Shown here piece after piece: positions 51,178 to 61,070 of a stretch of 64,000 nt of DNA. The stretch's first letter is position 1, and each line of letters opens with the position of its first letter. The stretch is from positions 52,049 through 116,048 of the forward strand of contig VTPC01000676.1 in the NCBI GenBank assembly GCA_011009095.1, written 5' to 3'. The notes under the pieces were generated by a model. The model had not been told where the DNA came from, did no database searches, and was given only the letters and a program-made list of their open reading frames with translations. The translations under genes were made by a program, and so were the position numbers. Origin of the DNA: Ignelater luminosus. Taxonomy: Eukaryota; Arthropoda; Insecta; Coleoptera; Elateridae.

Positions 51178-51395
51178 GGTCTTAGAACTACATATGAACG
51201 TCATAAGTGACGCCATGCGCAGTTTAGGGAAATAGGTCGGACCAGTCCAAAAGTTCACTTACATGTAATGATCGATAATATCTAATAACTTATACCTAAC
51301 TAACTTTGTAGAACTGGCATGTTACGTCAGTGTGATTTTAATGACGTCATACTTGGCGCATTTTCGTTCATGACGTACATGTAGTTCTAAGACTT
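51178..51395. mobile_element. MITE with TA flanks
   Basis: A 218-bp element lies between TA dinucleotides (51176-51177 and 51396-51397). The left end GGTCTTAGAACTACATATGA matches the complement of the right end AAGTCTTAGAACTACATGTA over most of 20 bp. Both arms then carry GACGTCAT-like or AACGTCAT-like words, including the palindrome ATGACGTCAT. No coding capacity is present. It is a short non-autonomous DNA element. Confidence 0.7.
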
Positions 51396-51554
51396 TACAT
51401 TACTTTTTCTCGTTTCAAACGGATGACCCTGCCAACTTAGGTATAACATGACTCTCTCAAGTCTATAGAGGAATACAGCTCTAGAGTAAAAATGACTTTC
51501 AGTTTAAGACTTTTTAGAATAGCTATGTGTTGTATATTTAAATGAAATGTACTA

Positions 51555-51790
51555 TATTTATTCGAGATGTTGTATGTTGGTAATTGTTGCTCAACAATTG
51601 GTAACACGAGAACACCCTGGCTACAACACACGCTTTCTGCAACAAGGGTTGCGCTCACAAAGAACCTGGTTGCGCTTGCCCTTCTCTCGCCGACAGCCGC
51701 CGCGTACACACATATGTTTCTCGGGTCTGTATGTATATGTTGTAACTTTGAAATAAATTGTGTTTCTCGATAACTGTTTTTTATTTTTTA
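51555..51790 (+). other. LTR-like GC-rich segment (uncertain)
   Basis: A GC-richer segment is followed by AATAAATTGTGTTTCTCG (51751-51768), which resembles the polyadenylation end of an LTR. The segment begins near TGTTGTATGTTGG. It separates two stretches of the TGACTC minisatellite, as if inserted into it. I could not define matching target duplications, so a solo LTR is only a suggestion. Confidence 0.25.
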
Positions 51791-51804
51791 TCCACGTACA
51801 AATA

Positions 51805-52805
51805 CAAAACTATGACTCTCTCAAGTAACTACCAACTCTAAAATAAGCATGACTCTTTCAAGAAACCAACTCTTGGGTAGCTACGATTGTTAGCGTTACT
51901 ACGACTCTGTATAGTTCTTATGACTCTCGAATAATTATGATTCTTTAAAATAACTATAAGTCTTCCGAGTTACTGTTACTGTTTTGAGCCACCGACTCTT
52001 AGAGTAGCTATGACTCTCGACAGTAACTGTAACTCTTTCAAGCAACTATGACGACTCTTTCGAATAGCCGTGACTCTTCGAACTTTTGTGACTCTTTCGA
52101 GTTAACTATAACTCTCTCAAGTAATTATGGCTCATTTGAGTAACTATTAATCTTTAAAGTAACTATGTCTTTCTAGAGATAGAATGATTCTGTATAATAA
52201 CTATGACTCTCTCTCGAGTAACTTTTACTTAGTAAAGTAACTATGACTTTTTGGATTAATTACAGCTCCCTTGAATAGCTATAGGTCTTTAGAGTGATAG
52301 TTTTGAGTAACTGTGACTGTTTCGAGTAACTATGACTCTTGAGTAACCATGAAACTTTCATTTAATCATGGATAACTCTTTCAAGTAAACATGATACCGT
52401 CGAGCAACTATAGCTCCTTTGGGAGACTATGTCACTGTGAGTAAGTATGAGCATTTCGAGTAACTATGACTCTTTAGAGTAACTTTCTGCAGTAGCTACA
52501 TATGACTCTCTTGAGTAACTACGACACTTTCATGTAGTTCTGTTCCTTTTGAATAACTGTCTTTTCAAGTAAGTATGACTATCTTGAGTAACTATGACCC
52601 TTTCGGGTAATTGTACCTCTCTGGGCTATCAACGACTTTCTCAAGTAACTATGGCTCTTTTGAACAACCATAGCTCTTTGGAATAGTCATGACTCTGTGA
52701 AGTATTTATACATCTTTCAAGTAACTATATCTCTGTCAAGTATAATTATATTGAGTAACTATGTCTCTTCCAAATAACCATGACTCTGACCAATAACTAT
52801 GACTG
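51805..52805. repeat. Degenerate minisatellite, TATGACTCTTTCGAGTAAC unit
   Basis: About 1 kb is made of roughly 40-50 imperfect copies of a 19-22 bp unit near ACTATGACTCTTTCGAGTA. Each good unit contains ACTC-TTTC-GAGT, a 4-bp stem around a 4-base loop, and an ATGACTC word. Copies vary strongly in sequence and length, so the array is old. A stray copy at 51445-51458 lies on the far side of an intervening segment. Confidence 0.85.
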
Positions 52806-53042
52806 TAAGCAGATGTTTTGCTTTCTTTTATTTGTTCTATAAATTAAATTGTCTATCTAACTAGGTTTTCATCAAACAAAGTGTTGAAGACAAAGGGTTA
52901 AATATTTAAAGTGTTTAATACAATAGAAAATAAGTTACAAAGTCTTAATTATGCATGCATCCAGCAAATCAAATATTTTGAAAAGTGATTTTATTTTTCA
53001 GTGGTTTAATAATAATCAAGGATAGCCACTCCATTTTATGGG

Positions 53043-53434
53043 AGATGGATAGAGCGAGGACATCCCATTCCATGCCCCGCTAAGTCTCCACACCTAACTT
53101 CTTTCAACTTTTGTATTTGGGGTTACTTAAAAAGTTTACTTTATGCAACTATTCAGTGAATTCAATGAAGTTGTCATACAATTTACACAAGACCAAGCGT
53201 TTCTGAAAGGGTTCCTTCTGGGAAAATGTAAATCCTATGTTGATATGGAGGAAGGGCATTTCAAACATCTTCTTCAATAATTGTGTTTTGTAGTGCTAAA
53301 GCTATCATAAAAGAAAATTTCTCTTTCTTGAAGATGGCTGATTTACAGACCCATGTATATAAAGACCTTTAACTTGTTTTTGATCATATCATACCCCTTT
53401 TAAATACAAGTTTCACTTTTTTTAATATCCTGTA
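53043..53434 (+). pseudogene. Decayed transposase and 3' element end
   Basis: In the plus direction WIERGHPIPCPAKSPHLTSF and FCIWGYLKSLLYAT match the block usually written 'RWIGRGGPIPWPARSPDLTPLDFFLWGYLKSLVY' in a large insect transposase family. The Asp of SPDLTP is replaced by His (SPHLTS). A stop follows, and a shifted frame ends with EEGHFKHLLQ and TAA (53278-53280), the typical 'GGHFEHLL' terminus. Downstream, AATATCCTGTATA ends near 53,434 and may be the 3' inverted terminus. The upstream half is missing. Confidence 0.65.
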
Positions 53435-53451
53435 TAATAAAATAGTTTTGC

Positions 53452-53640
53452 TATACAGGGTGTTTCAGTTTTAATTTTGATAACTGTATTAGGCCAGCTT
53501 TATCGCCCAGTATAAAGGTGGCAACCTCAGCTTAAATAGTGACACTTCTTGCCAAAATTCACTTAATAGAATGTAAAATAGATTCAATTACCTTTCAAAA
53601 TCAAAAAGAATTCTGATACATTGAAAGGTGTTAATGTGTC
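53452..53640. other. Unpaired transposon end
   Basis: TATACAGGGTGTTTCAG at 53452-53468 resembles the common terminal sequence of several insect DNA transposons. It follows closely after the apparent end of the element at 53434. No matching right end was found. Confidence 0.3.
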
Positions 53641-54327
53641 ATCAATGTTTAATTAACAAATCACAGATTTGATGCATTTTGGATAAGAATCTACAGATAA
53701 GCAGATAGAATGTCCATTTGTTTATTCAAATTAATCTGAATGGACCTCTTTGACTTAAGCTCAACACCTTGCATAATCAACGGTTTTAACATGGCTATCG
53801 ATGATAGTTGTATCATTTGCACCTTCCTAATATTTTTCATCAAATCACGAACAATGTATTCAACCATAACAACCAGCACAACATACCTATGAATCTACTT
53901 CAAGCATGGCCAACTGTGACTGGCTAAGAAGCAAGAGTTTCAAAAGCTGATTTTGTCATGTACTCTTGATACTATTCATATAAATAATATAAAAAGAATA
54001 GTATAATTAATATCGTTTTTCTCACATACATCCCCAAAGCTCAGGGCCCTAGTACCCTTATGCCACTTACACTGTGCATGATACATCAGTGCTTATGGTT
54101 GTAAATTATAATAACAACCTATTATTTTAACTTATTTCACAATAGAGAACTTCTCGCTAGAGAAGCTTTTTGTTATAGAGGATATTTATTGTATTTACCA
54201 GTATCATCAGTGGCTGGTGACCTAACTTAAGTAAATAGACCACTTGATTGATTAGTTTCTACCAATTTAAACAAATTAGGTATACAACCTGAAGTTAGGT
54301 TATTAACCACCATTACCTATTGTCAAA

Positions 54328-54788
54328 AGGCGTTTTCAGAAATTCGCTCTGAACAATTGGGTTTCAACCTGATTATAACCTAAGAGTTCGTTTATTCGAC
54401 ACAGTTCGCTACCCAGCATTTGAAAAACTACAGAACTGTAACCAGGGTGCTTACCCAGTCAGTTTAAAGTAACCCTGGTCGACGAGTAGGGTTGAATGGG
54501 TTAGTAGTAAAGTGTGACGTTTGTGAGGTTAAAAAGTTCAAGATTCAAAAACATCAAGAGATTTTTGCACGTAAACAAAAAATTGTAGCCATTGCTGCTA
54601 GTTTCCTTTTCTCTGGCGACTCTGAAGATGACAGAAAGAATATTACGGTTGTTGCTCATCAATTTAAAAAATGAGAAAACATAAAAGTTGTTTGGAAAAT
54701 GTGGGTATCACCCGATTAACCTGACCAACTTGCTGACGTAAGATACTCGACCTGGGTATATTACCAGGTTGAATTTCAGAAAACGCCT
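54328..54788 (+). mobile_element. Short TIR element with small ORF
   Basis: The 461-bp unit begins AGGCGTTTTCAGAAATTC and ends with the complement of AGGCGTTTTCTGAAATTC. Inside each arm a CAACCTG(G/A) word recurs. A further internal inverted repeat (AACCAGGGT near 54440 and ACCCTGGT near 54472) lies within. AAA precedes and follows the element, which may be a 3-bp target duplication. A 60-codon frame (54492-54674) contains AASFLFSGDSEDD, vaguely like the start of PIF/Harbinger-type proteins. That link is weak. Confidence 0.6.
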
Positions 54789-55227
54789 AAAGATAATAAA
54801 CTACAGATCAGCAATTTCATATTTTTTGCCCATTAGAATATCATGTATCTGGGAATATATGTATATCAAGTCCTTAAGTACATTCTGCAAGTCCTTTAAA
54901 AATACTTCTCTATGCTGCATACTCAAAATAACCCATTTAAATGGTTTTTAAGTGTTTTAAGGTTTTCTGTAAATAAAGAATGATAAATAAAACACAATAA
55001 ATTAAAAGAAATTGCAATATGGATCACATAAATAAATTGAATGATTTATTACAGTTTCCAATAGAATTTGAATAATTAAATAATTGCAACTTTATGGTGA
55101 TATTTTCACACAAAATAAACCTACAAATAAGACAGATGAGAAAGACCTTAAAAGTGTATTTTAGATTCAAGCACATTAAAGAATATCACAGTAATATAAA
55201 ATTGACTACAATTACTGGTTTTAACAC
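54789..55227. other. 3' flank of Rrp46
   Basis: AT-rich DNA downstream of the Rrp46 stop on the minus strand. TTTATT at 55045-55050 reads AATAAA on the minus strand, about 180 bp past the stop, and may be the polyadenylation signal. Nothing else is recognised. Confidence 0.45.
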
Positions 55228-56202
55228 TTATGATTCATGTGATATTTCCTGAGCAATTACAGTTTTATAGAACTCAAATACTTCCTTACTACCATTTTTG
55301 CAGAGATCTAAAGCGTCCTGATATTGTAGAGAACTAAACGATCCTGAAGTGTGCGATGCTACTATCCGCTGTACTGTGCTATCAAAGACAAATACAAATG
55401 TGGCTGTAGCATTCTGCCATATAATCTTATCTGGATTTAAATGTAATATTCCTTGATTATCCATTGCACAACTTACACTTGCGATTAAGAACTTCATATC
55501 TATTCCTGAACTCAATAAAGCTAAACAGCATGCATTTACTGCACAGGCTATTAACTAAAACATATTGTAGATTGGATTTTCATTTTGTAAGAACAAGGTT
55601 ATCAAACTTACTCCACCATAATTTTGCATTTCTTGTATTACTACTAATATGGAAGACCTTGGATAAAGTACTGAAACTAATGCAGCTTCACATATATTTT
55701 GTATAATTGATTCATAAAATTTATCTCCTATTCCTAAAATAAGAAAATCATAAAATAATTTTTAAAGCAAACGAATATATTTGATTTACAATCTTAAGTT
55801 GTATCAATACATAAACGTATATGTTACGTTTACTGTGATTTAGTTTTAAAAATGTATAATAAAATTGATACTGGGTTAAATAAACCAAGTCATTATAGCA
55901 ATTGATTTTATAAAATAAAATAATAAAAAAAGGGTTATTTTGCAAAAGCGATTTTTATACAAACCAGGAAGTCCAGCTTTAGGCCTATAACAGACTTCAA
56001 CGCTAGCCTTGTTAATTAAAAGTTTTTGAGATTTAACTTCAATTGGCCCATAAATTCCAGCCATTACTGTTGTTTCACCTAATTTAAGTAAAATATAATA
56101 AATACATGTTACGAACAATTTACTTTTCCTTCTACCTTGTGTTAGAAGAGCTGATCCATCTGGCCTACTTAGTACACCTAGTTTGCAGTTTATGCTACTC
56201 AT
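55228..56202 (-). CDS. Rrp46: Exosome complex component RRP46 (EXOSC5 homologue)
   Basis: Four exons on the minus strand (56202-56136, 56078-55965, 55733-55612, 55554-55228) join with consistent phases and GT-AG borders to encode 209 residues; human EXOSC5 is somewhat longer. The first exon gives MSSINCKLGVLSRPDGSALL and the next GETTVMAGIYGPIEV and SVEVCYRPKAGLPG, the RNase PH-fold signature of RRP46. Later come ALVSVLYPRSSILVVIQEMQ, then ACAVNACCLALLSSGIDMK and AMDNQGILHLNPD, matching the second half of the fold. RRP46 is a non-catalytic subunit of the six-member RNase PH-like ring of the RNA exosome, which processes and degrades RNA in nucleus and cytoplasm. The second donor (GTTTGT) is weak. 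The start is the only ATG that fits and matches the family N-terminus. Confidence 0.93.
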
Positions 56203-56498
56203 ATTGCAAGACTCAACTGCCTTATTGTAGTTTTTCAGTTAAATTAACTGTTACCAAAATCCAAACGTCTCAATCACAATTTTTAGTATTTTGAGGTTAA
56301 GCTTATAAGATGGGTGTACCTACTCACACGAGTAGTGCAGTTTGAACTATCTTAATTGTACAGAGCATTAGGACTATTGCTATTACATCTACTTTAAAAA
56401 TAATTTAGTCATTTAGATAAGATAAAATAAAATGATTGTTTTATAATGTAATAGCTTTTTTTCCGTAAAAGAAAAATTAAGCTGATTTATTATAAACT

Positions 56499-56504
56499 TT
56501 TATT
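56499..56504 (-). promoter_or_regulatory. Polyadenylation signal (candidate)
   Basis: TTTATT on the plus strand is AATAAA on the minus strand, about 140 bp downstream of the stop of the orphan exon at 56646-56783. A second AATAAA is at 56486-56491. Both lie upstream of the Rrp46 start, so they fit the end of a separate transcript. Confidence 0.35.
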
Positions 56505-56645
56505 TACTACGTCTATGTGGTTTAGTTGATTGCGTCTATTGTCTGTTTCACACACAGAGAATACTTTTGATATAATTTTTCTTTCATACTGTATCATCTC
56601 TAAAGTTCTCAGATCTTATTCATTTTGTCACAGTGATAGATTTTG

Positions 56646-56783
56646 CTAAGTAGTACAATGTGCAAGTTTAACATACAATTCTTGACTCATTAAAGTTTGA
56701 AAACTACTAATTTCTTTTTTCCATTCTATTAATTTTTCGATATCTAAAGATTTAGATTTCCTATCAATGGCACGTTGCTGTTC
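56646..56783 (-). CDS. 3' exon of an unidentified gene
   Basis: A minus-strand frame of 45 codons ends with TAG at 56646-56648 and reads like real protein. It has a charged, probably helical stretch (EQQRAIDRKSKSLDIEKLIE, then WKKEISSFQTLMSQELYVK) ending LAHCTT. Just upstream, a different frame reads SPENDKN with an acceptor-like site at about 56,806 preceded by pyrimidines. The exon may therefore contain a one-base assembly error or start elsewhere. The 268-N gap begins at 56862 and probably hides the rest. Two AATAAA signals follow the stop. I cannot name the family; a small coiled-coil protein is likely. Confidence 0.45.
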   Translation of the reverse strand, partial: EQQRAIDRKSKSLDIEKLIEWKKEISSFQTLMSQELYVKLAHCTT

Positions 56784-56861
56784 AGATTTTTATCATTTTC
56801 CGGGGAATACTTATTATTTATGTAAAAGATAAAGACAAAAACTTGTCCTTATTAGACACGT

Positions 56862-57129
56862 NNNNNNNNNNNNNNNNNNNNNNNNNNNNNNNNNNNNNNN
56901 NNNNNNNNNNNNNNNNNNNNNNNNNNNNNNNNNNNNNNNNNNNNNNNNNNNNNNNNNNNNNNNNNNNNNNNNNNNNNNNNNNNNNNNNNNNNNNNNNNNN
57001 NNNNNNNNNNNNNNNNNNNNNNNNNNNNNNNNNNNNNNNNNNNNNNNNNNNNNNNNNNNNNNNNNNNNNNNNNNNNNNNNNNNNNNNNNNNNNNNNNNNN
57101 NNNNNNNNNNNNNNNNNNNNNNNNNNNNN
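56862..57129. other. Assembly gap, 268 N
   Basis: A run of 268 N, a non-round length that suggests a gap sized by linking reads. It lies between Rrp46 and YIF1 and may contain exons of the gene whose 3' end is at 56646-56783. A poly-A/T run abuts its right edge. Confidence 0.95.
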
Positions 57130-57497
57130 TTTTTTTTTCTTAATGAAGTTTAGTTGTACCCCAAATGTCCACAATTGTGTCCTGAGAGATAATCAGTATA
57201 AAAATCTATAATACCCACAGGCAACATTATATCAGGACATGGACATCACATCTTTTGGCTGCTGCAATGGCAGAAAAAATAGTTACAAAACTGGTATTAT
57301 GTACTATTTTATTTATAAAAGAACTAAACAAACTTCAGAAAATACTTTTCTTTACGAAAATAAATATCCCACAGCAATAAATGCTAGCACTTGCAAAATA
57401 TCAAATAGTTATGTTACATTAGTCAATATACATACATATACTTCTTTTATACAAAATTTGTTAGGTACTACAGCATAAGACTTATTATAAAAACGCA

Positions 57498-57503
57498 TTT
57501 ATT
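57498..57503 (-). promoter_or_regulatory. Polyadenylation signal of YIF1 (candidate)
   Basis: TTTATT on the plus strand, AATAAA on the minus strand, about 85 bp after the YIF1 stop codon. Another copy at 57569-57574 is only 12 bp past the stop and less likely. Confidence 0.4.
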
Positions 57504-57585
57504 AATTAATTGTTTAAAATCATTTTTGCAAACTAAAATAAATTAAGAATGAAAGTGTTTATATACTATTTATTATTTTTTCTAT

Positions 57586-58979
57586 TTATGTTGCAGTAGT
57601 AGCTGAAATAGATGTAGATTTCAACAAGTGAAAAGACAACCACCAAGATAATGCAGGCTGTGTAACAGCAACAAACAAGAGAAAATATAAACGTCTTTTA
57701 TTTCCTCCTGTCGGTGCTTCTCCATAATATTGGGCTTGCCTTTCTTGTAATACCTGTGCTTTAAGTGATCGTACCAAGAAAAATGCTAATGCCAAACTAA
57801 CATAAATAAGAGTTGCGTAATAACCAGTACGACCTGCAAGTAGGCTCACTACAATGCTAGCAATTATACCTATAAACTTATAACCACTATAAGCTAGCAG
57901 ATCTAACGTACGCAAACTTGTTTGAATATTAGTTATGTATAAAGTACAACTATACACTGCCAATTCAACAATACACCAGGCTAAAGCTGAAGATGCTTGC
58001 ATAACAATCTGTTCAGGGGTAAATCTCTGTTGCATTCCTACAAATTCATATCATTAAATACTTCCTACTGTAAACATTGTAAACATCTTACCTAATACTA
58101 ATCCAGCCATTAAAACATATGTAAAATATGCCATGGTAGGAATATAAAGATCTGGAGCATTGATTTCAAACCTTGGCTGCACAGGATTACCATCTTGTTC
58201 ATATTTTATTGACCAATCCTGTGAGATATTATATTTTTTTAATATTATTTCACAGGTTTAACTCACAAAAAACTTACCGAATGTATAAATGGAAAGAATA
58301 ATAAACCTAATTTAGACATTACATATTTGGTATCAACAGCAAAATAATATTTAAGTCGTGAAACAGCTACATATTGTTCCAAACCCTGCTTTATCATAGT
58401 CTTCCCTGTGCTGGCTAACTAAAATGTAATACAATTATAAGTAAAAAGCAAGCGCATTATTTAAGGTATTTATTTACTTGTTGGCCATACTGAAATGCCA
58501 TATCCTGGACTATTGGTTGAGTGAAAACATTACCAATTTGTGTTTGTGATGGTGCATTCATGTAGGGGTTACTTGGATTAAAATTAGGAGGCATTTCATT
58601 TGGAGAAGGGTACGCTTGTTGAGGCGGCACACCCTGATTTGGGTAGCCTAGAATTATAAAAGTAAAGTATTTAAATTAAAAAGAAATTCTTCAACAATTA
58701 ATTAAAACAGTAATATTACATTCTTACCAACTGGACCTGGTGAATATGCATAATTGGAAGAATTCAGATTTCCTTCATTTGGTTGAAATGTCGGTGGAGG
58801 CTGGGCGTAAGGATTATAACCCATCGCATTAACATCGCTAACGCGTTTTACTTTGCGTCCTATTGCTGAAACAAACCATCCCTATTATAACACTGTGACC
58901 ATATTAGATTTAAGGTTATGGTAAACTCACTGTACTTTTAGAACTTACATCGTGAACCTGTGTTTGCGTTGAAATTCAT
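57586..58979 (-). CDS. YIF1: YIF1 (YIP1-interacting factor), Golgi/ER trafficking
   Basis: Six exons on the minus strand (58979-58949, 58865-58728, 58647-58478, 58418-58278, 58218-58092, 58037-57586) join in phase with GT-AG introns to give 352 residues. The N-terminal third is cytosolic and rich in Pro, Gln and Asn, including [16 protein letters not shown]. The conserved core begins with [20 protein letters not shown], then [13 protein letters not shown] and [20 protein letters not shown]. Hydrophobic segments lie at about 145-160, 185-204, 219-237, 255-270, 275-291 and 319-338, as expected for the multi-spanning YIF1 fold. YIF1 pairs with YIP1 in ER-Golgi membranes and supports vesicle transport and Golgi organisation. 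All introns are short. The start ATG is the first in frame and gives a family-like N-terminus. The A or B paralogue distinction does not apply with confidence in insects. Confidence 0.95.
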
Positions 58980-60914
58980 CGTAAAAATTTATCTAGACAA
59001 AAATTTCATATAAAAATTAAAGTCGCATTGTGTATTTTTTGTATTTATATAGTTTCCGACACGTCACTCAAAGTTTAGACTTTTACCATCATTCACTTCA
59101 TTTCATATTCACACAAATTAATGAAAAGTACTAAAGATTACTACAATCACTGTATAGGGCGTTTCAGCTCTCTCGATTCTTGCGTATACTTTATTTTAGA
59201 TCTTATAATACCAACTTTAATCAGTGGATAAAAAATGTTATACTTCTAACTTTGAAATACTAAATGTAGGTAGCTGAAAGCCATTACATTCTATAAAGAT
59301 GTACCTAATTAAAAGTAATCACTGAATTAATGTTATTTAAACTTACAGAAGTAAAGTAAATTCTATTAATTATTAATTACTTTTGGTTATAAGTGCATGT
59401 AATTATAAGAAATTGCAAAAAGTAAACAAGTAGTGCCAACATGAAAATAATTTAAATGTGGCGCCAAATTCAAACCATCCTTACTCATTTACATTTACTG
59501 TGTATATTCACTGTTGCTAATTTATTAATAATAAATGAATAAATTGAAAACGTGTTTTTTAAAATAACCATATCTCTTAGATCGTCAGGTTACGTTAGCT
59601 TCCATTAACATTGGTATGTTGTCGGTTGTTTACTCAAACTCTTTAAATGCTACATACCCGCTAAACTTTTAGCGTATTTGGTCACGTGACTTTATCGTTA
59701 ACGAAATGTTTAACGTGAATTTGCTTAAACTCTCTATAAATCCTTTTTAAGAAGAAAGACAGAATTTACAAGTTGTTTTTGTATAAATTAATACGTGATC
59801 TGCTTTGCAGTAAATGTTACTATTTATGATATGCCGTTGACATGCTTTAAAAAACCTCAAAGGGAGACGGTTTTATTTATTAAGAGACAAACTCCATGCA
59901 TGATGTCCCAGAAAACGCAAAACTCAGGTTTCCTCTTTTCGCTTTACTGTCTTACTCGTTACAAGTGCAGCTGTCATTCCTTGTGTTCAGGAACAACCTG
60001 CAATTAGAAGCGCTGTCTTGAAAGGCCCCTGGACGATTGACAGCAAATGAGAATTTTTATAGACCCTAAGGCAGCACTTTTAAATGCTCTTTCTTCGTCG
60101 AGGGCAGTGCATAAACCTGATTACTGCACCTGAACAGAAATATTTTTATACACTACGCATTGATTAGTTAGAAGTTAGACTAGTTTTAGTTTGGAGCTGT
60201 GGTCTGTACTTACATCAAGCGACCCTGAAGTTAGATCACGGACCGCCATTAGAGACACTCCATAAACACTACTTATTCATGTTTGCTTTATTGCTATTGC
60301 TAATGGACAGTAACTGTTGCACCACTATCGTCTTAAAATTCACGAAATTTCCTTGCACCTCACTAGCTAAAAGTGTTTCAATCTTCAACAGTAACTTGTG
60401 TAAAATGCGACAAATATCGTATCATTGAGTTGCTAGGTTTGACTTAGGAGGTGTAGGGTATACCAAGAGATGGCACTAAATCTCGTCACAATCATAATCT
60501 ACTGCATCAAACTTTGCTGTGTTTAATGCGACCAGGCCAATAGAGGTTGCGACGACTGTAATTTTCTCCAATAGGCAAATCACTTCTATATGTCTACAAT
60601 ATTTCTTTACTTACTATGTATACTTCGTTCACGATGTTTCTAGGTCGTAACAGGCTATGCTTTCATTTTGTTAGGTTGGAAGTGTTTTCTTTTTTGTTTT
60701 GAGAATTGTCGTACCTACGGCGGCATTTGGCGCTGTTCACGATCAAAAATTTTGCATAAACATTTAGTACCGATTAGTTTTGTTTTGTTAAAAAGAAAGC
60801 AAGTTTTCTTTAAATTTACAGAGCTACAAAAAAACAACAGTGTGCGGTTAAACTGTCATAAAATCATAACCTTAAAGCACATTAAGCGTCAATAAGATTT
60901 TACAAGTCAAGTTA
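58980..60914. other. Upstream region of YIF1, no second gene seen
   Basis: Presumably promoter and 5' flank of YIF1, with a perfect GTCACGTGAC motif at 59681-59690. Open frames further right (59795-60007, 60668-60895) show no known domain. Confidence 0.45.
59681..59690. promoter_or_regulatory. GTCACGTGAC E-box (CLEAR-type motif)
   Basis: A perfect 10-bp palindrome identical to the CLEAR motif recognised by MITF/TFEB-family factors in animals. It sits about 700 bp upstream of the YIF1 start. Whether it acts on YIF1 is unknown; a single 10-mer can occur by chance. Confidence 0.35.
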
Positions 60915-61068
60915 CCCTGCGTTCGGTAAGGTACATCTGACAGCTATTTTTACTCGTGATTGTCTCTTGTTCCCTTGTCACTCAAATAAAAATTCAGATT
61001 TGAGTGACAAGAACAAGAGACGATTTTGAGCAAAAACAGCTGTTAGAGGTCCTTATCAAACGCAGGAT
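60915..61068. mobile_element. Hairpin (snap-back) MITE
   Basis: The left arm from 60915 starts CCCTGCGTTCGGTAAGG and contains TCTCTTGTTC and TTGTCACTCAAAT. The right arm is its complement with few mismatches and one small length difference. Arms are about 70 bp and the loop about 10 bases (AAAAATTCAG). TA lies immediately outside the left end (60913-60914) and the right end (61069-61070). The whole unit can fold into one long stem. It is a non-coding short inverted-repeat element. Confidence 0.8.
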
Positions 61069-61070
61069 TA

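Noticed and set aside
56818..57211. Frames spanning the 268-N gap
   Set aside because: They are created by reading through N; no real coding evidence.
57239..57478. 79-codon plus-strand frame right of the gap
   Set aside because: Lies in the probable 3' flank of YIF1, antisense, with no family resemblance.
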